Source of the DNA: Oscillospiraceae bacterium
GTDB taxonomy: Bacteria > Bacillota > Clostridia > Oscillospirales > Acutalibacteraceae
Reading direction: 5' to 3'
Assembly: GCA_029012165.1 (NCBI GenBank)
Contig: JAQXLO010000227.1
Coordinates: 1 to 17,365 of the forward strand
Length of the DNA: 17,365 nt
The notes under the pieces were generated by a model, which was not told the origin of the DNA, did no database searches, and saw only the letters and a program-made list of their open reading frames with translations. The position numbers and the translations under genes were made by a program. This document shows, piece after piece, positions 1 to 8,044 of this stretch. Numbering within the stretch: position 1 is the first letter of the stretch; every line of letters starts with the position of its first letter.

Positions 1-55
1 GGGAACCCCCGGCGAGGGTTCCCCACGCCAAAACAGTCCACCGGACTGTTTTGGC
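1..55. repeat. Two tandem perfect hairpins at the window edge
   Basis: Two perfect inverted repeats lie side by side. The first has an 8-bp stem (1-8 with 16-23) and a 7-base loop. The second has a 13-bp stem (27-39 with 43-55) and a 3-base loop, ACC. Neither is followed by a clean T-run on the plus strand, so they do not look like simple terminators for a plus-strand gene. Their perfection and spacing resemble REP-like interspersed palindromes of intergenic regions. That family assignment is inference, because copy number cannot be seen from one window. The first hairpin touches the window edge and may be part of a longer array. Confidence 0.6.
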
Positions 56-111
56 TCCCCTCCTGCGCTTTTCTGTGGTCAGGGCAACACTGCACAACTT
101 GGGGTGTGCGG

Positions 112-208
112 ATTGCGAAGTAAGATTTTTTGTCAGGTTGCACAGAAAGACCGCCGACTTGCTAACGCAAGTCAAGGGATTTATGTGTAAGCTGACGGAA
201 TAAGATTC
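112..208 (+). other. Structured intergenic element, possible small RNA or repeat
   Basis: A long imperfect stem joins 128-144 to 184-200: 16 of 17 positions pair, three of them as G-U wobbles, with one G-G mismatch. It encloses a perfect 7-bp hairpin (156-162 with 167-173, loop TAAC). An outer extension pairs TTGC near 113 with GCAA near 210. The wobbles pair only in RNA read from the plus strand; on the minus strand they become C-A mismatches, which favours a plus-strand transcript. I see no convincing ORF. It could be a small RNA, a MITE-like repeat, or the remnant of either. No known RNA family is recognised. Confidence 0.4.
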
Positions 209-252
209 AAGCAAGGCGTGTGCCGCAATTTATGCGGTGATGCCCAAAATTT

Positions 253-290
253 CGCCGACTGCGGTCGGCGACCAAAGGCGCCGCCTTTGG
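253..290. repeat. Adjacent pair of perfect GC-rich hairpins
   Basis: Two perfect hairpins are separated by one base: a 7-bp stem at 253-259/264-270 with loop TGCG, and an 8-bp stem at 272-279/283-290 with loop GCC. Together with the hairpins at 1-55 and the folded element at 112-208 they fill the gene-free left edge of the window. No T-tract follows on either strand, so a terminator role is not supported. Confidence 0.55.
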
Positions 291-331
291 AATACGCAAG
301 CCTTTAAAAAGCTCCCGCGAAACTTTTAACC

Positions 332-384
332 AAAAACTCCCTTCATGATGACGGGTTTCACTGTCACGCATCAAGGGAGTTTTC
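332..384 (-). terminator. Intrinsic terminator of the minus-strand operon
   Basis: An 11-bp perfect stem pairs 333-343 with 373-383. The intervening bases can extend the hairpin through TGATG/CATCA-type pairing. On the minus strand the distal arm runs into TTTTTGG, giving a short U-tract. It begins 13 bases past the stop codon of the metallophosphoesterase gene, the expected place for an operon terminator. The opposite arm ends in TTTTC on the plus strand, so weak bidirectional activity is possible. Confidence 0.8.
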
Positions 385-396
385 ATGTTTTGTGAT

Positions 397-1542
397 TTAC
401 TTTTTGCGCAGCTTCTTCACGCAGACAGCGGCGGCGGTTCCGGCCACGGCGGTCAGAAGTCCGATGCCGAACGCTGTGTATTTTTTCTGCTCGCACTCGT
501 CGCCGTTCAGGAAGTAGCGGGTCTTGGAGGCGATATTCTTGCCGTAGACATCGAAATAGTGAATGAACTTGTACTCAAACGCCGAGGGGTCGCTCTCGTC
601 CAAGGTGAACAGGCAATCACCTCTCGTGTCCGGCAAGCCGTAGGAACGGAAGGATGCGCCGGGGCAGGCAATCACCCGCTGCCCCTGCACCGTACCGGCA
701 AAGGCATTGGTATGCAGATGTCCCGAAACCACCGCATCCACATCGCCCATCTCCTGCAAAACCGAAAGCTGACCGCAGTCCTCGTCCAAATATTCAAACT
801 CATGGGAGATGCCCTGCGCTTTGTCGGGGTCAAGACGATACAGACCGTCCCGCCCCACTGCGGCGCCCGCCTCTCCCGCTGCACAGGGCAGATACAGTTC
901 CTTCATCTCGGGGAAGGGGATGTGCTGGAACATCAACGAACGCACCGGTTCGCCGCCGTTCTGCGCCTTCAGCTCTGCGGACTTCTTTTTGTACCACGCA
1001 AGCGATTCCGGCTGTACGCCCTCGTAGCCTGTGCCGTCCTCCCGCTGTCCTGCGGAATCCATCAGGTACAGATTGTAGACGATCTTCTCCCCTGTATGGT
1101 CATAAATCGGCACATTAAACGTATCAATGGGCACATCGTCCTGCTCGTTCAAGCCGAAGAACTGGCTGTATTCCATCCAAATCTCTGCCTGCTTGCGCTG
1201 ACCCAGCAGATTGCGGTCGTCATGGTTGCCGTAGGTCATGGTGAACGGAATGCCCCGAAGCTCCAAAGGGTCGAGGATATGGGAGAGGGATGTGCGCACC
1301 CGATGCTCCACAAACTCGTAGGAACGCTTCGGATGCCAAGACCCCACGGCGGCATCCTCCATATGGTTGCCGAGGATGTTGTCCCCCGTGAACACGACCA
1401 GATCGGGTTTCTCCGTGTCGTAAATATCGTTGAGCATACGCACCATTTCAGGGCGGACAATGTGCATATCCTGCGCATCGCTGACCTGCAAAATCTTCAG
1501 CTTGCCGTTGTTGCGGAACTTGATCTTTCTGTCTGCGAGCAT
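397..1542 (-). CDS. Calcineurin-like metallophosphoesterase with C-terminal membrane segment
   Basis: This 381-residue protein has the motif order of binuclear metallophosphoesterases: SDAQ (21-24), GDN (53-55), GNHD (105-108), a lone His in FQHIP (H207) and GHLH (274-277). The first motif has Gln where many members have His, a variant I associate with the DCR2-like branch. The substrate cannot be told from sequence. A hydrophobic stretch at about 357-375 followed by KKLRKK suggests a C-terminal membrane anchor. No N-terminal signal peptide is visible, so the side of the membrane is unclear. The ATG at 1542 is chosen because GGAGAGAAG lies just upstream and the metH stop (TAA, 1544-1546) ends one base before it. 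A longer frame up to 1632 would run deep into metH. Last gene of its operon, followed by a hairpin terminator. Confidence 0.88.
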   Translation of the reverse strand: MLADRKIKFRNNGKLKILQVSDAQDMHIVRPEMVRMLNDIYDTEKPDLVVFTGDNILGNHMEDAAVGSWHPKRSYEFVEHRVRTSLSHILDPLELRGIPFTMTYGNHDDRNLLGQRKQAEIWMEYSQFFGLNEQDDVPIDTFNVPIYDHTGEKIVYNLYLMDSAGQREDGTGYEGVQPESLAWYKKKSAELKAQNGGEPVRSLMFQHIPFPEMKELYLPCAAGEAGAAVGRDGLYRLDPDKAQGISHEFEYLDEDCGQLSVLQEMGDVDAVVSGHLHTNAFAGTVQGQRVIACPGASFRSYGLPDTRGDCLFTLDESDPSAFEYKFIHYFDVYGKNIASKTRYFLNGDECEQKKYTAFGIGLLTAVAGTAAAVCVKKLRKK

Positions 1543-1543
1543 A

Positions 1544-3877
1544 TTACTTCTCTCCCTTGAACACTTTTTCGGCAATGCGTGCGGCTTCGGCGGCATCCCT
1601 GGCGTAGTAATCGGCGCCGATGCGGTCTGCATCCGCCTGTGTGAGCACCGCTCCGCCTACCATGATAACACAGGATGTCTGTCTGCGCAAGTCCTCGATG
1701 GTCTTTTGCATACTGGGCACCGTGGTGGTCATCAAGGCGCTCAGCCCGACAAGACGGATATTCTGCGCCTGCACCGTTTGGACGATCCTTTCCGGCGGGA
1801 CATCCTTGCCCAGATCCACCACGGTATAGCCGTAGTTGCCGAGAAGCATGGCGACAATATTTTTGCCGATGTCGTGGATATCGCCCTCGACTGTGGCAAG
1901 CAATATCTTCTCGCCCTCGGGCTTGTCGTCCCCCGCCTGTGCGGCGATCTCGTCAAAGCCCTCCTTCGCCGCCTCCGCAGAGGCGATCAGCTGGGGCAGG
2001 AAAAACACGCCGCTTTCAAATTTTTCGCCCACGATGTCCAGCGCCGGAATGAGATGCTTCTGGATAATATCCAGCGGCGGTGTGTCCCGAAGCAACTTGC
2101 GCACCTGTGTGCGGACACCGGCCTTCTGACCGTTCAGAATCAGGGTCGAAATATCGGTCACACAAGCTGTCTGCGGCACGGCAGACTGCTGATGATGATT
2201 GGCGATAAACTGTTTGGATTCCCTGTCCTCCCCATGCAGGACGCGGAAGGCATCCACCGTGTCCATATATGCCTTGGAGCAGGGATTAAGGATGGGCAGA
2301 TCCAGCCCGGCGCCCAGCGCCGCCGCCAGAAATGTGCGGTTGACCAGCTCCCGTTCCGGCAGACCGAAGGAGACGTTGCTGACACCCAAAACGGTTTTAC
2401 AGCCCAGCCTTTCCTTGACCATGCGCACGGCACGGACGGTTTCCATGACCATATCCTGATTGGTGGACGCCGTGAGGACAAGGCAGTCGATAAACACATC
2501 CTGCCGGGGAATGCCGTATTCCGCCGCCCGGTTTACGATTTTTTCCGCAACGGCAAAACGGGCTTCGGCCGTTGCGGGGATGCCGCTTTCATCCAGCGTC
2601 AAGCCCACCACGGCGGTACCGTATTTTTTAACCAGCGGTAATATCGCCGCCATATTATCCTCCTTGCCGTTGACGGAGTTGATAATGGGCTTGCCCCGGT
2701 AACGAAGGACGGCCGCTTCCACGGCGGCGGGGTCGGAGCTGTCGATTTGCAGCGGCAGGTCGGTCACGGTTTGCAGTTCGTCCACCAAATGGGACAGCAC
2801 CGCCGTCTCGTCGATGTCGGGCAGTCCCGCATTGACGTCCAAGATCTGTGCGCCCGCATCCCTTTGGCTCAGCGCTTCCTGCAAAATATAGTCGTCATCC
2901 CCTGTGCGCAAAGCTTCCTTGAGCTTCTTTTTGCCCGTGGGATTGATCCGCTCGCCGATCACAGTGGTACGCCCGTCCAAAAGCACGCACTTGGAGGCAC
3001 TGCACACGGCGGCATCCTTGAAGGGAACTCTTCCTTTGGGCACGCCGGCATCCGCCGCACTGCGCAGCTTTCGGATATAGTCGGGCGTGGTGCCGCAGCA
3101 GCCGCCGACGATGGTCACGCCCATGTCCATCATCGCCGAAACGCTTTGCACAAAGGCTTCGGGGGTGACGGTATACATGGTCTTGCCGTCCTGCATCACA
3201 GGCAGACCGGCATTGGGCTGTACCATGACAGGGACAGCGGAATACTGCAAAACGGTCTGCACCGCCGGCAGCAGTTCCTGCGGGCCGAGGGAGCAGTTGA
3301 CCCCCACGGCAGACGCACCGAGGGAGGCGAGGGTGAGCGCCGCCGAAGCCGCATCGGCACCCAAAAAGGTCCGTCCGTTCTCTTGAAAGGACATGGTGAC
3401 GAACACCGGCTTGTCGCACACCGCCTTGGCAGCCAGCAGTGCCGCCTTCGCCTCTAAAAGGTCGGTCATGGTTTCAATTAGCACTATATCCGCACCGGCG
3501 GCAACACCGATGGCAATCTGCTCCCGGAACGCTTCCATCACGTCCGCCGTTTTCGCCTCGCCCAGCGGCTCCAGCAGAGCGCCCGTGGGTCCCACATCCA
3601 GCGCCACATATTTGGCGCCCGACGCTTTGGCTGTCCGCACACCGCTTTCGATCACCTCCCGCAGGGGGATGTCTCCGTGGTACTTCAGACGGTTGGCGCC
3701 GAAGGTGTTCGTTGTAACCACATCTGCGCCTGCCTGCACATACTGCCGATGCACCGCCAAAACGGTTTCGGGATGGGTCACATTCAGCGTTTCCGGGGCT
3801 TGTCCCATCTGCAAAACGTCTTGCAGCATGGTGCCCATGGCGCCGTCAAAGACGAGAAATTCATGTAAAAGATCCAT
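1544..3877 (-). CDS. metH: Cobalamin-dependent methionine synthase lacking the reactivation domain
   Basis: Transfers a methyl group from methyl-tetrahydrofolate via cobalamin to homocysteine, giving methionine. From the chosen ATG it has 777 residues. An N-terminal homocysteine-binding barrel (about 1-285) carries the zinc cysteines C195 and C260-C261 (GVNC, GGCC). A pterin-binding barrel (about 300-545) starts near GERINPTG. A cobalamin cap and Rossmann domain (about 585-775) carries DIHDIG (666-671), where H668 is the expected cobalt ligand. The protein ends there; the C-terminal AdoMet reactivation domain of E. coli MetH (over 1200 residues) is absent, as in many Clostridia. Two starts are possible. 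The ATG at 3877 has AGGAG six bases upstream. The GTG at 3907 has AAAGGA and overlaps the metF stop as GTGA, adding ten residues. Either way it is coupled to metF. Confidence 0.95.
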   Translation of the reverse strand: MDLLHEFLVFDGAMGTMLQDVLQMGQAPETLNVTHPETVLAVHRQYVQAGADVVTTNTFGANRLKYHGDIPLREVIESGVRTAKASGAKYVALDVGPTGALLEPLGEAKTADVMEAFREQIAIGVAAGADIVLIETMTDLLEAKAALLAAKAVCDKPVFVTMSFQENGRTFLGADAASAALTLASLGASAVGVNCSLGPQELLPAVQTVLQYSAVPVMVQPNAGLPVMQDGKTMYTVTPEAFVQSVSAMMDMGVTIVGGCCGTTPDYIRKLRSAADAGVPKGRVPFKDAAVCSASKCVLLDGRTTVIGERINPTGKKKLKEALRTGDDDYILQEALSQRDAGAQILDVNAGLPDIDETAVLSHLVDELQTVTDLPLQIDSSDPAAVEAAVLRYRGKPIINSVNGKEDNMAAILPLVKKYGTAVVGLTLDESGIPATAEARFAVAEKIVNRAAEYGIPRQDVFIDCLVLTASTNQDMVMETVRAVRMVKERLGCKTVLGVSNVSFGLPERELVNRTFLAAALGAGLDLPILNPCSKAYMDTVDAFRVLHGEDRESKQFIANHHQQSAVPQTACVTDISTLILNGQKAGVRTQVRKLLRDTPPLDIIQKHLIPALDIVGEKFESGVFFLPQLIASAEAAKEGFDEIAAQAGDDKPEGEKILLATVEGDIHDIGKNIVAMLLGNYGYTVVDLGKDVPPERIVQTVQAQNIRLVGLSALMTTTVPSMQKTIEDLRRQTSCVIMVGGAVLTQADADRIGADYYARDAAEAARIAEKVFKGEK

Positions 3878-3903
3878 TGCGTACTCCTGTTCTGCGGGTT
3901 CGG

Positions 3904-4746
3904 TCACTGCATTCCTTTCAAAATTTCCGTAGCGATGCCGGGGCGGTTCATGGTGTAGATATGCACGCCGTCTGCTCCATTCTGCCGCAGGTCACGGATC
4001 TGGGCGGCGGCGTAGTCGATGCCCGCCTTGCGCAGAGATTCGGCGTCGTTTTCGTAGCGGTTGAGGATGCGGATGATCGCCGAGGGGAGCGATGCACCGC
4101 AGGTGAAGATCATGCGCTCGATCTGCGCCTTGGACAGGATGGGCATGATGCCCGCCGTCACGGGGATGGTGATGCCGATCTGTCTTGCCCTGTCCATAAA
4201 CTTATAGAAGCACGCATTGTCGAAGAAGAGCTGGGTGACGAAAAACTCTGCGCCCGCCTGCTGTTTTTCGTACAGGTGCCGCAGATCCTCCTGCGGGTCA
4301 CTGCACTCGATGTGTCCCTCCGGGTAGCACGCACCGCCGAGGCACAGTCCCTCCCCCTTCAGCTTGTCCATCAGCTCCACCGCATGGTGGAAGGTGCCTG
4401 TGTGCGCACCGGGGATGATATCTCCCCGCAGTGCCAGCACATTCTCCACGCCGTTTTCGTGGATGCGGTTTATGTCCTCTGTCAGCGTTGCCTGATCGGA
4501 GTTGATGCACGTCAGGTGTGCGCAGGACTCGATGCCGAATTCCCTGCGCACGATGCCCGCCAAGGCGGCGGTACGGTCACGACCGCCGGAGCCGCCTGCG
4601 GAACAGGTCACACTGATAAAGTCCGGGGACAGCTTCGCCAATGCGTCCAGTGTCTGGCGAAAAGAGTCCATGGATAATTCGCCCTTGGGCGGGAATATCT
4701 CAAAGGATATGGGTCTTTTTTCTTTGAAAATGTCTGCAATTCGCAT
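3904..4746 (-). CDS. metF: 5,10-Methylenetetrahydrofolate reductase
   Basis: Reduces methylene-tetrahydrofolate to 5-methyl-tetrahydrofolate, the methyl donor for the MetH encoded just downstream. The 280-residue length fits bacterial MetF, a single FAD-binding barrel. Recognisable blocks are SFEIFPPKG (14-22, with the catalytic Glu at 17), SVTCSAGGSG (45-54), HLTC (77-80), LALRGD (104-109) and FVTQLFFD (169-176). The ATG at 4746 is chosen because the protein family begins there (MRIADIFKEK). Upstream extensions of the frame overlap comF and look unrelated to MetF. The ribosome binding site is AAAGGA at 4758-4763, a rather long 11 bases away. The gene follows comF after 8 bases and its stop overlaps the alternative GTG start of metH. 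No SAM or other riboswitch fits in the gap. Confidence 0.95.
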   Translation of the reverse strand: MRIADIFKEKRPISFEIFPPKGELSMDSFRQTLDALAKLSPDFISVTCSAGGSGGRDRTAALAGIVRREFGIESCAHLTCINSDQATLTEDINRIHENGVENVLALRGDIIPGAHTGTFHHAVELMDKLKGEGLCLGGACYPEGHIECSDPQEDLRHLYEKQQAGAEFFVTQLFFDNACFYKFMDRARQIGITIPVTAGIMPILSKAQIERMIFTCGASLPSAIIRILNRYENDAESLRKAGIDYAAAQIRDLRQNGADGVHIYTMNRPGIATEILKGMQ

Positions 4747-4754
4747 GGTTTGGT

Positions 4755-5480
4755 TTATCCTTTCTCTCCCGGCTTCGGAAATCCGACTGCCGCCGTCAGG
4801 CACAGCACTTCCCGTGCGCCGTAAATCATCAACATTTTTGCACATTCGCTCAGGGTGGCGCCGGTGGTACACAAATCGTCGCACAGCAAAATGCGCTTGC
4901 CGCACACCTGCGTCTCGTCCGTAACCGTGAACACACCGAGCATATTGCCGCTTCGCCGTCTTTGAGACAGCGTCCGCTGGCGTTCGGTCTCGTATATTTT
5001 TGTCAGCACGGCTTTGTGCGGCAGCTGCAGCGTATGCGCCGCCGACTTCGCCAAAAGCTCACTCTGGTTAAAGCCCCGTTCCCGCCGTTCTCCGGCCGTC
5101 ATGGGCACATGGGTGACAAAATCTATATGTACTTCCGGGAAAACTTCCCTCGCAAAGGCGCCCATCTCGGCACCCAGCACCTCGCCGTTGTCGGTCTCAT
5201 GGTGAAACTTCAGCCGGTGGATGCTCTCACGCACGGCGCCCTCGTAGTAAAACGGAGCGGCAAAGGCGGAGACAAAGCGGTTTCTGTGCTTTTTGCACCG
5301 GCAGTCCGTCAGGGCACGCCCGCAGTTGTAGCAAATGGGCGGACAAATGCGGGGCAGGTGCTCGGCACAGTCGGCGCAGTACAGAGTCTGCGGTGCGATC
5401 ACCTTGCCGCAAAAGGCACAGCGTCTGGGAAACAATAAATATCGAATGCTGCGAAACAGCTCAGAAGCTTCTCGGTTCAT
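4755..5480 (-). CDS. comF: ComFC-like phosphoribosyltransferase-family protein
   Basis: A 241-residue member of the ComF/GntX group. The N-terminus is a cysteine-rich zinc-binding region with C21, C24, C35, C38, C46, C50, C53, C60 and C62. The C-terminal half is a type I phosphoribosyltransferase fold with the PRPP-binding signature ILLCDDLCTTGATL at 197-210. HVPM followed by RRERGFNQSE at 132-141 is also typical of ComFC. Homologues support DNA uptake in competence, but many non-competent bacteria carry one and its activity is not settled. The start at 5480 lies inside recD2, a 20-base overlap, and has no clear Shine-Dalgarno sequence, so translation is probably coupled to recD2. Proximity to recD2 fits a DNA-processing role, though that is inference. 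Confidence 0.9.
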   Translation of the reverse strand: MNREASELFRSIRYLLFPRRCAFCGKVIAPQTLYCADCAEHLPRICPPICYNCGRALTDCRCKKHRNRFVSAFAAPFYYEGAVRESIHRLKFHHETDNGEVLGAEMGAFAREVFPEVHIDFVTHVPMTAGERRERGFNQSELLAKSAAHTLQLPHKAVLTKIYETERQRTLSQRRRSGNMLGVFTVTDETQVCGKRILLCDDLCTTGATLSECAKMLMIYGAREVLCLTAAVGFPKPGEKG

Positions 5481-7680
5481 CGTTCGTCAAAAAATATTGC
5501 AAAGCGGAATACCGCCGTGCCTTGCGGTCGTTCTCTGTCATTTCCCGCACCTCCCCGGCATCGCCGACCAAAATCAGGATGTTTTTTGCACGGGTCACAG
5601 CCGTATATAAAAGGTTGCGGTATCGTAGCTGCGGCACCACGCCGGCGACCGGCACGATCACCGCCGGAAATTCGCTGCCCTGACTTTTATGTACCGTGAT
5701 GGCATACGCCAGTTCCAGATCCTGCGCATCCTCCAAGGTGTACAGTGCCGTGCGCCCGTCGAACAGCAGTTCCAGCTCCCCGTTTCCCAGGTCGATTCCC
5801 GTCAGCACACCGATGTCTCCGTTATATACGCCCACGCCGTCCTCTGCGCCACGGCTCCAGACAATGTCATAGTTGTTGCGCACCTGCATCACTTTATCCC
5901 CCACACGCAGGACATTGCCCTTGATGCGGATCTCATTTTTGTTCTCGTCCGGGGGGTTGAGCATCTGCTGGAGCATTTGGTTGAGATGCACGGCGCCTGT
6001 CTCCCCCTTTCGGGACGGACAGAGCACCTGAATGTCCTCCAGCGGCGAATAGTGGTACGCTCTCGGCAGACGCTCGGTATACAGACTGCAAACCGTAGCT
6101 GCCGCCGCACGGGGGGAGCGGTTCATAAAGAAAAAGTCCTTTTTGTTTTCGTTCAGCACCGGCATCTCGCCGCGCACGATCCGGTGGGCGTTGGTGACGA
6201 TCAGGCTTTCCTGCGCCTGCCGAAATACCTCCGTCAGACGCACCACCGGCAGTTTGCCGGACTCGATCAGGTCATGCAGCACGTTGCCTGCGCCCACGGG
6301 AGGCAGCTGGTCGGCGTCGCCCACCAAAACCAGACGGCACCCGAAGGGCAGCGCCTTGAGCAGGCTGGAGAAAACATAGATATCCACCATGGACAGCTCG
6401 TCCACGATCAGGGCATTGGCGTCGATGGGATTGCGTTCATTGCGTTGAAACTGCGGGTGGTCGCTCTCGTCCCACTCCACCTCCAGCAGACGGTGCAGTG
6501 TCTTGGCTTCTCTCCCCGTGACCTCGCTCATACGCTTGGCGGCTCGTCCCGTGGGCGCCGCCAGCGCCACATCCAGACCCTGCTCCTCATACAGGCGCAG
6601 AATCCCCTTGAGCGCCGTGGTCTTGCCCGTGCCGGGACCGCCGGTCAGGATCAGCAGTCCACGCTCTGCCGCAATGCGGATGGCTTCCCGCTGCTTGTCC
6701 GCATAGGTCACCGACTCCTTTTCCTCCGCCATGCATATCTCCTCCATCAGGGTACTGCGTACCGCAGGGGGAAACTGCAATTTCATCAGCATATGGTCAG
6801 CGGCACTGCGTTCCGCCTCAAAAACACGGGGCAAAAATACGAACGCCTTGCCGTTCATTTTCTGTTCTACGAGCCTGCCGCACTCCACCAGCGCATCCAC
6901 CGCCTCGCTGACCGTTTGGGCGGACGTGTGCAGCAGCTCGGCGCAGGGGGTGTAGAGTTTTTCCCGGGGCAGGCAGGTGTGTCCGTTGGACAAATTGTGC
7001 CGCACCGCATGGACGACCCCCGCCATGGTGCGCAGCTTTTCGTTGGGACTGTCCTGCATGGCCGAAGCGATGGCATCGGCACGCTCAAAGCTGATGCCGA
7101 TATTTTCCTCGCACAGACAGTAGGGGTCGGCAGTGACCTTTTCCACCGCATTGGAGCCGAACAGGCGAAACACACGGATGCACTCCGACGCCGTCATGCC
7201 GAACCGCTCCAGCGCAATCATCACCTCACGCACGGCGAACTGCTCCTTGAACCGCTGGCAGATTTCCATCGCCTTTCCGGGAGAAATCCCCCGCACACGA
7301 GCAAGGCGATTGGGATGATTTTCCAGCACATCGAACGCATCCTCGCCGAACATCTCCACGATCTTGACCGCCGTTGCGGGACCGACGCCCTTGATGGCGC
7401 CGCTGGACAGATAGTGCAGCAGATCCGCCGCAGTGGACGGCATCTTGCGCTCGCACAGCTCCGCCTTGAACTGCCGCCCGAAGGAGGGATGAAAGTCCCA
7501 GCGCCCCATCAGCCGCAGCTCCTCTCCCGGCGCCACGGCAGGCAGTACGCCCACCACGGTCTGCAAATCGCCGGACACGTTCAGCTCCAGCACCGTGAAG
7601 CCGTTTTCGTCGTTGCGAAAGGTGATGTCCTCCACGCTGCCTCGCAATTCAGTTTTTTCCGCATCGGTTGGATAGGCCAT
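5461..7680 (-). CDS. recD2: RecD2-type ATP-dependent DNA helicase
   Basis: A superfamily 1B 5'-to-3' DNA helicase, 739 residues, matching RecD2 rather than the shorter RecD of the RecBCD complex. It has the long N-terminal extension (about 1-320) with helix-hairpin-helix-like segments (GVGPATAVKIV near 98-108; RVRGISPGKA near 128-137). Helicase motifs are complete: Walker A GGPGTGKTT (347-355), motif II DELS (427-430), GDADQLPP (454-461), VFRQAQ (485-490), HKSQGSEF (664-671) and AVTRAKN (694-700). Firmicutes RecD2 acts in genome maintenance without RecB or RecC; neither is visible nearby. The ATG at 7680 follows a GAGGGA sequence about nine bases away and lies 3 bases after the upstream gene's stop. 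The 3' end overlaps comF. Confidence 0.96.
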   Translation of the reverse strand: MAYPTDAEKTELRGSVEDITFRNDENGFTVLELNVSGDLQTVVGVLPAVAPGEELRLMGRWDFHPSFGRQFKAELCERKMPSTAADLLHYLSSGAIKGVGPATAVKIVEMFGEDAFDVLENHPNRLARVRGISPGKAMEICQRFKEQFAVREVMIALERFGMTASECIRVFRLFGSNAVEKVTADPYCLCEENIGISFERADAIASAMQDSPNEKLRTMAGVVHAVRHNLSNGHTCLPREKLYTPCAELLHTSAQTVSEAVDALVECGRLVEQKMNGKAFVFLPRVFEAERSAADHMLMKLQFPPAVRSTLMEEICMAEEKESVTYADKQREAIRIAAERGLLILTGGPGTGKTTALKGILRLYEEQGLDVALAAPTGRAAKRMSEVTGREAKTLHRLLEVEWDESDHPQFQRNERNPIDANALIVDELSMVDIYVFSSLLKALPFGCRLVLVGDADQLPPVGAGNVLHDLIESGKLPVVRLTEVFRQAQESLIVTNAHRIVRGEMPVLNENKKDFFFMNRSPRAAAATVCSLYTERLPRAYHYSPLEDIQVLCPSRKGETGAVHLNQMLQQMLNPPDENKNEIRIKGNVLRVGDKVMQVRNNYDIVWSRGAEDGVGVYNGDIGVLTGIDLGNGELELLFDGRTALYTLEDAQDLELAYAITVHKSQGSEFPAVIVPVAGVVPQLRYRNLLYTAVTRAKNILILVGDAGEVREMTENDRKARRYSALQYFLTNDEPRSF

Positions 7681-7683
7681 GAA

Positions 7684-8037
7684 TCAACGTCCCTCTTGCA
7701 ATCTTTCCAATAGTTTCGGCAGCTCCTGCGCCGAACAGCAGTACATATCCTCCACACTGCGGCAGAACTTGATGCAGTCCCGCCTTTGCTCCTCGTTCAT
7801 CCCCGCATCCAGCGCAATCAGACAACTCTGCCCACGCAGACCCAGAATTTGCAGGCGGATATGCTGGGCATACAGCTCCTCGACCACATCGCCGTCCGAT
7901 CGGGAGAACGGCAAAACAAGCAAAAGTCTTGTGCGTTTCCTCGGTTTCAGAACCCGCAGGATCAGAAAATAGCTGATCGCCGCAATGCCCAAAAAGCAGA
8001 CAGCCAAAAGCAGTGCATTCCATATTTCGTTTGCCAT
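7684..8037 (-). CDS. Small single-pass membrane protein of unknown function
   Basis: I do not recognise this 117-residue protein. It has one strong hydrophobic segment at about 8-29 followed by a basic stretch (KPRKRTR), which predicts an N-out or anchored topology with a cytoplasmic C-terminal domain of about 85 residues. That domain is mixed alpha/beta in character and holds several cysteines (C72, C88, C92, C100, C101), but no motif I can name. The ATG at 8037 is preferred because GGGTGA (8045-8050) lies 7 bases upstream; an in-frame ATG at 8052 would add five residues but has no binding site. It precedes recD2 by 3 bases, suggesting co-translation. Its ribosome binding site lies in a hairpin, described separately. 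Confidence 0.75.
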   Translation of the reverse strand: MANEIWNALLLAVCFLGIAAISYFLILRVLKPRKRTRLLLVLPFSRSDGDVVEELYAQHIRLQILGLRGQSCLIALDAGMNEEQRRDCIKFCRSVEDMYCCSAQELPKLLERLQEGR

Positions 8038-8044
8038 AATAGAA

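Noticed and set aside
1..331. CRISPR array or tRNA cluster at the left edge
   Set aside because: The hairpins differ in sequence and spacing with no repeated unit and spacer pattern, and none folds as a tRNA cloverleaf.
385..1560. Open plus-strand frame opposite the metallophosphoesterase gene
   Set aside because: The minus-strand frame has all phosphoesterase motifs plus a good ribosome binding site; the plus frame starts inside the terminator region and resembles no protein.
4747..4760. Search for a SAM or cobalamin riboswitch ahead of metF/metH
   Set aside because: The gaps are 8 bases before metF and negative or about 26 bases before metH, too short for any riboswitch.
5689..7713. Open frame of 674 codons on the plus strand opposite recD2
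   Set aside because: The minus strand encodes RecD2 with all helicase motifs. The plus-strand translation is rich in His, Gln and Arg without domains, typical of an antisense shadow.
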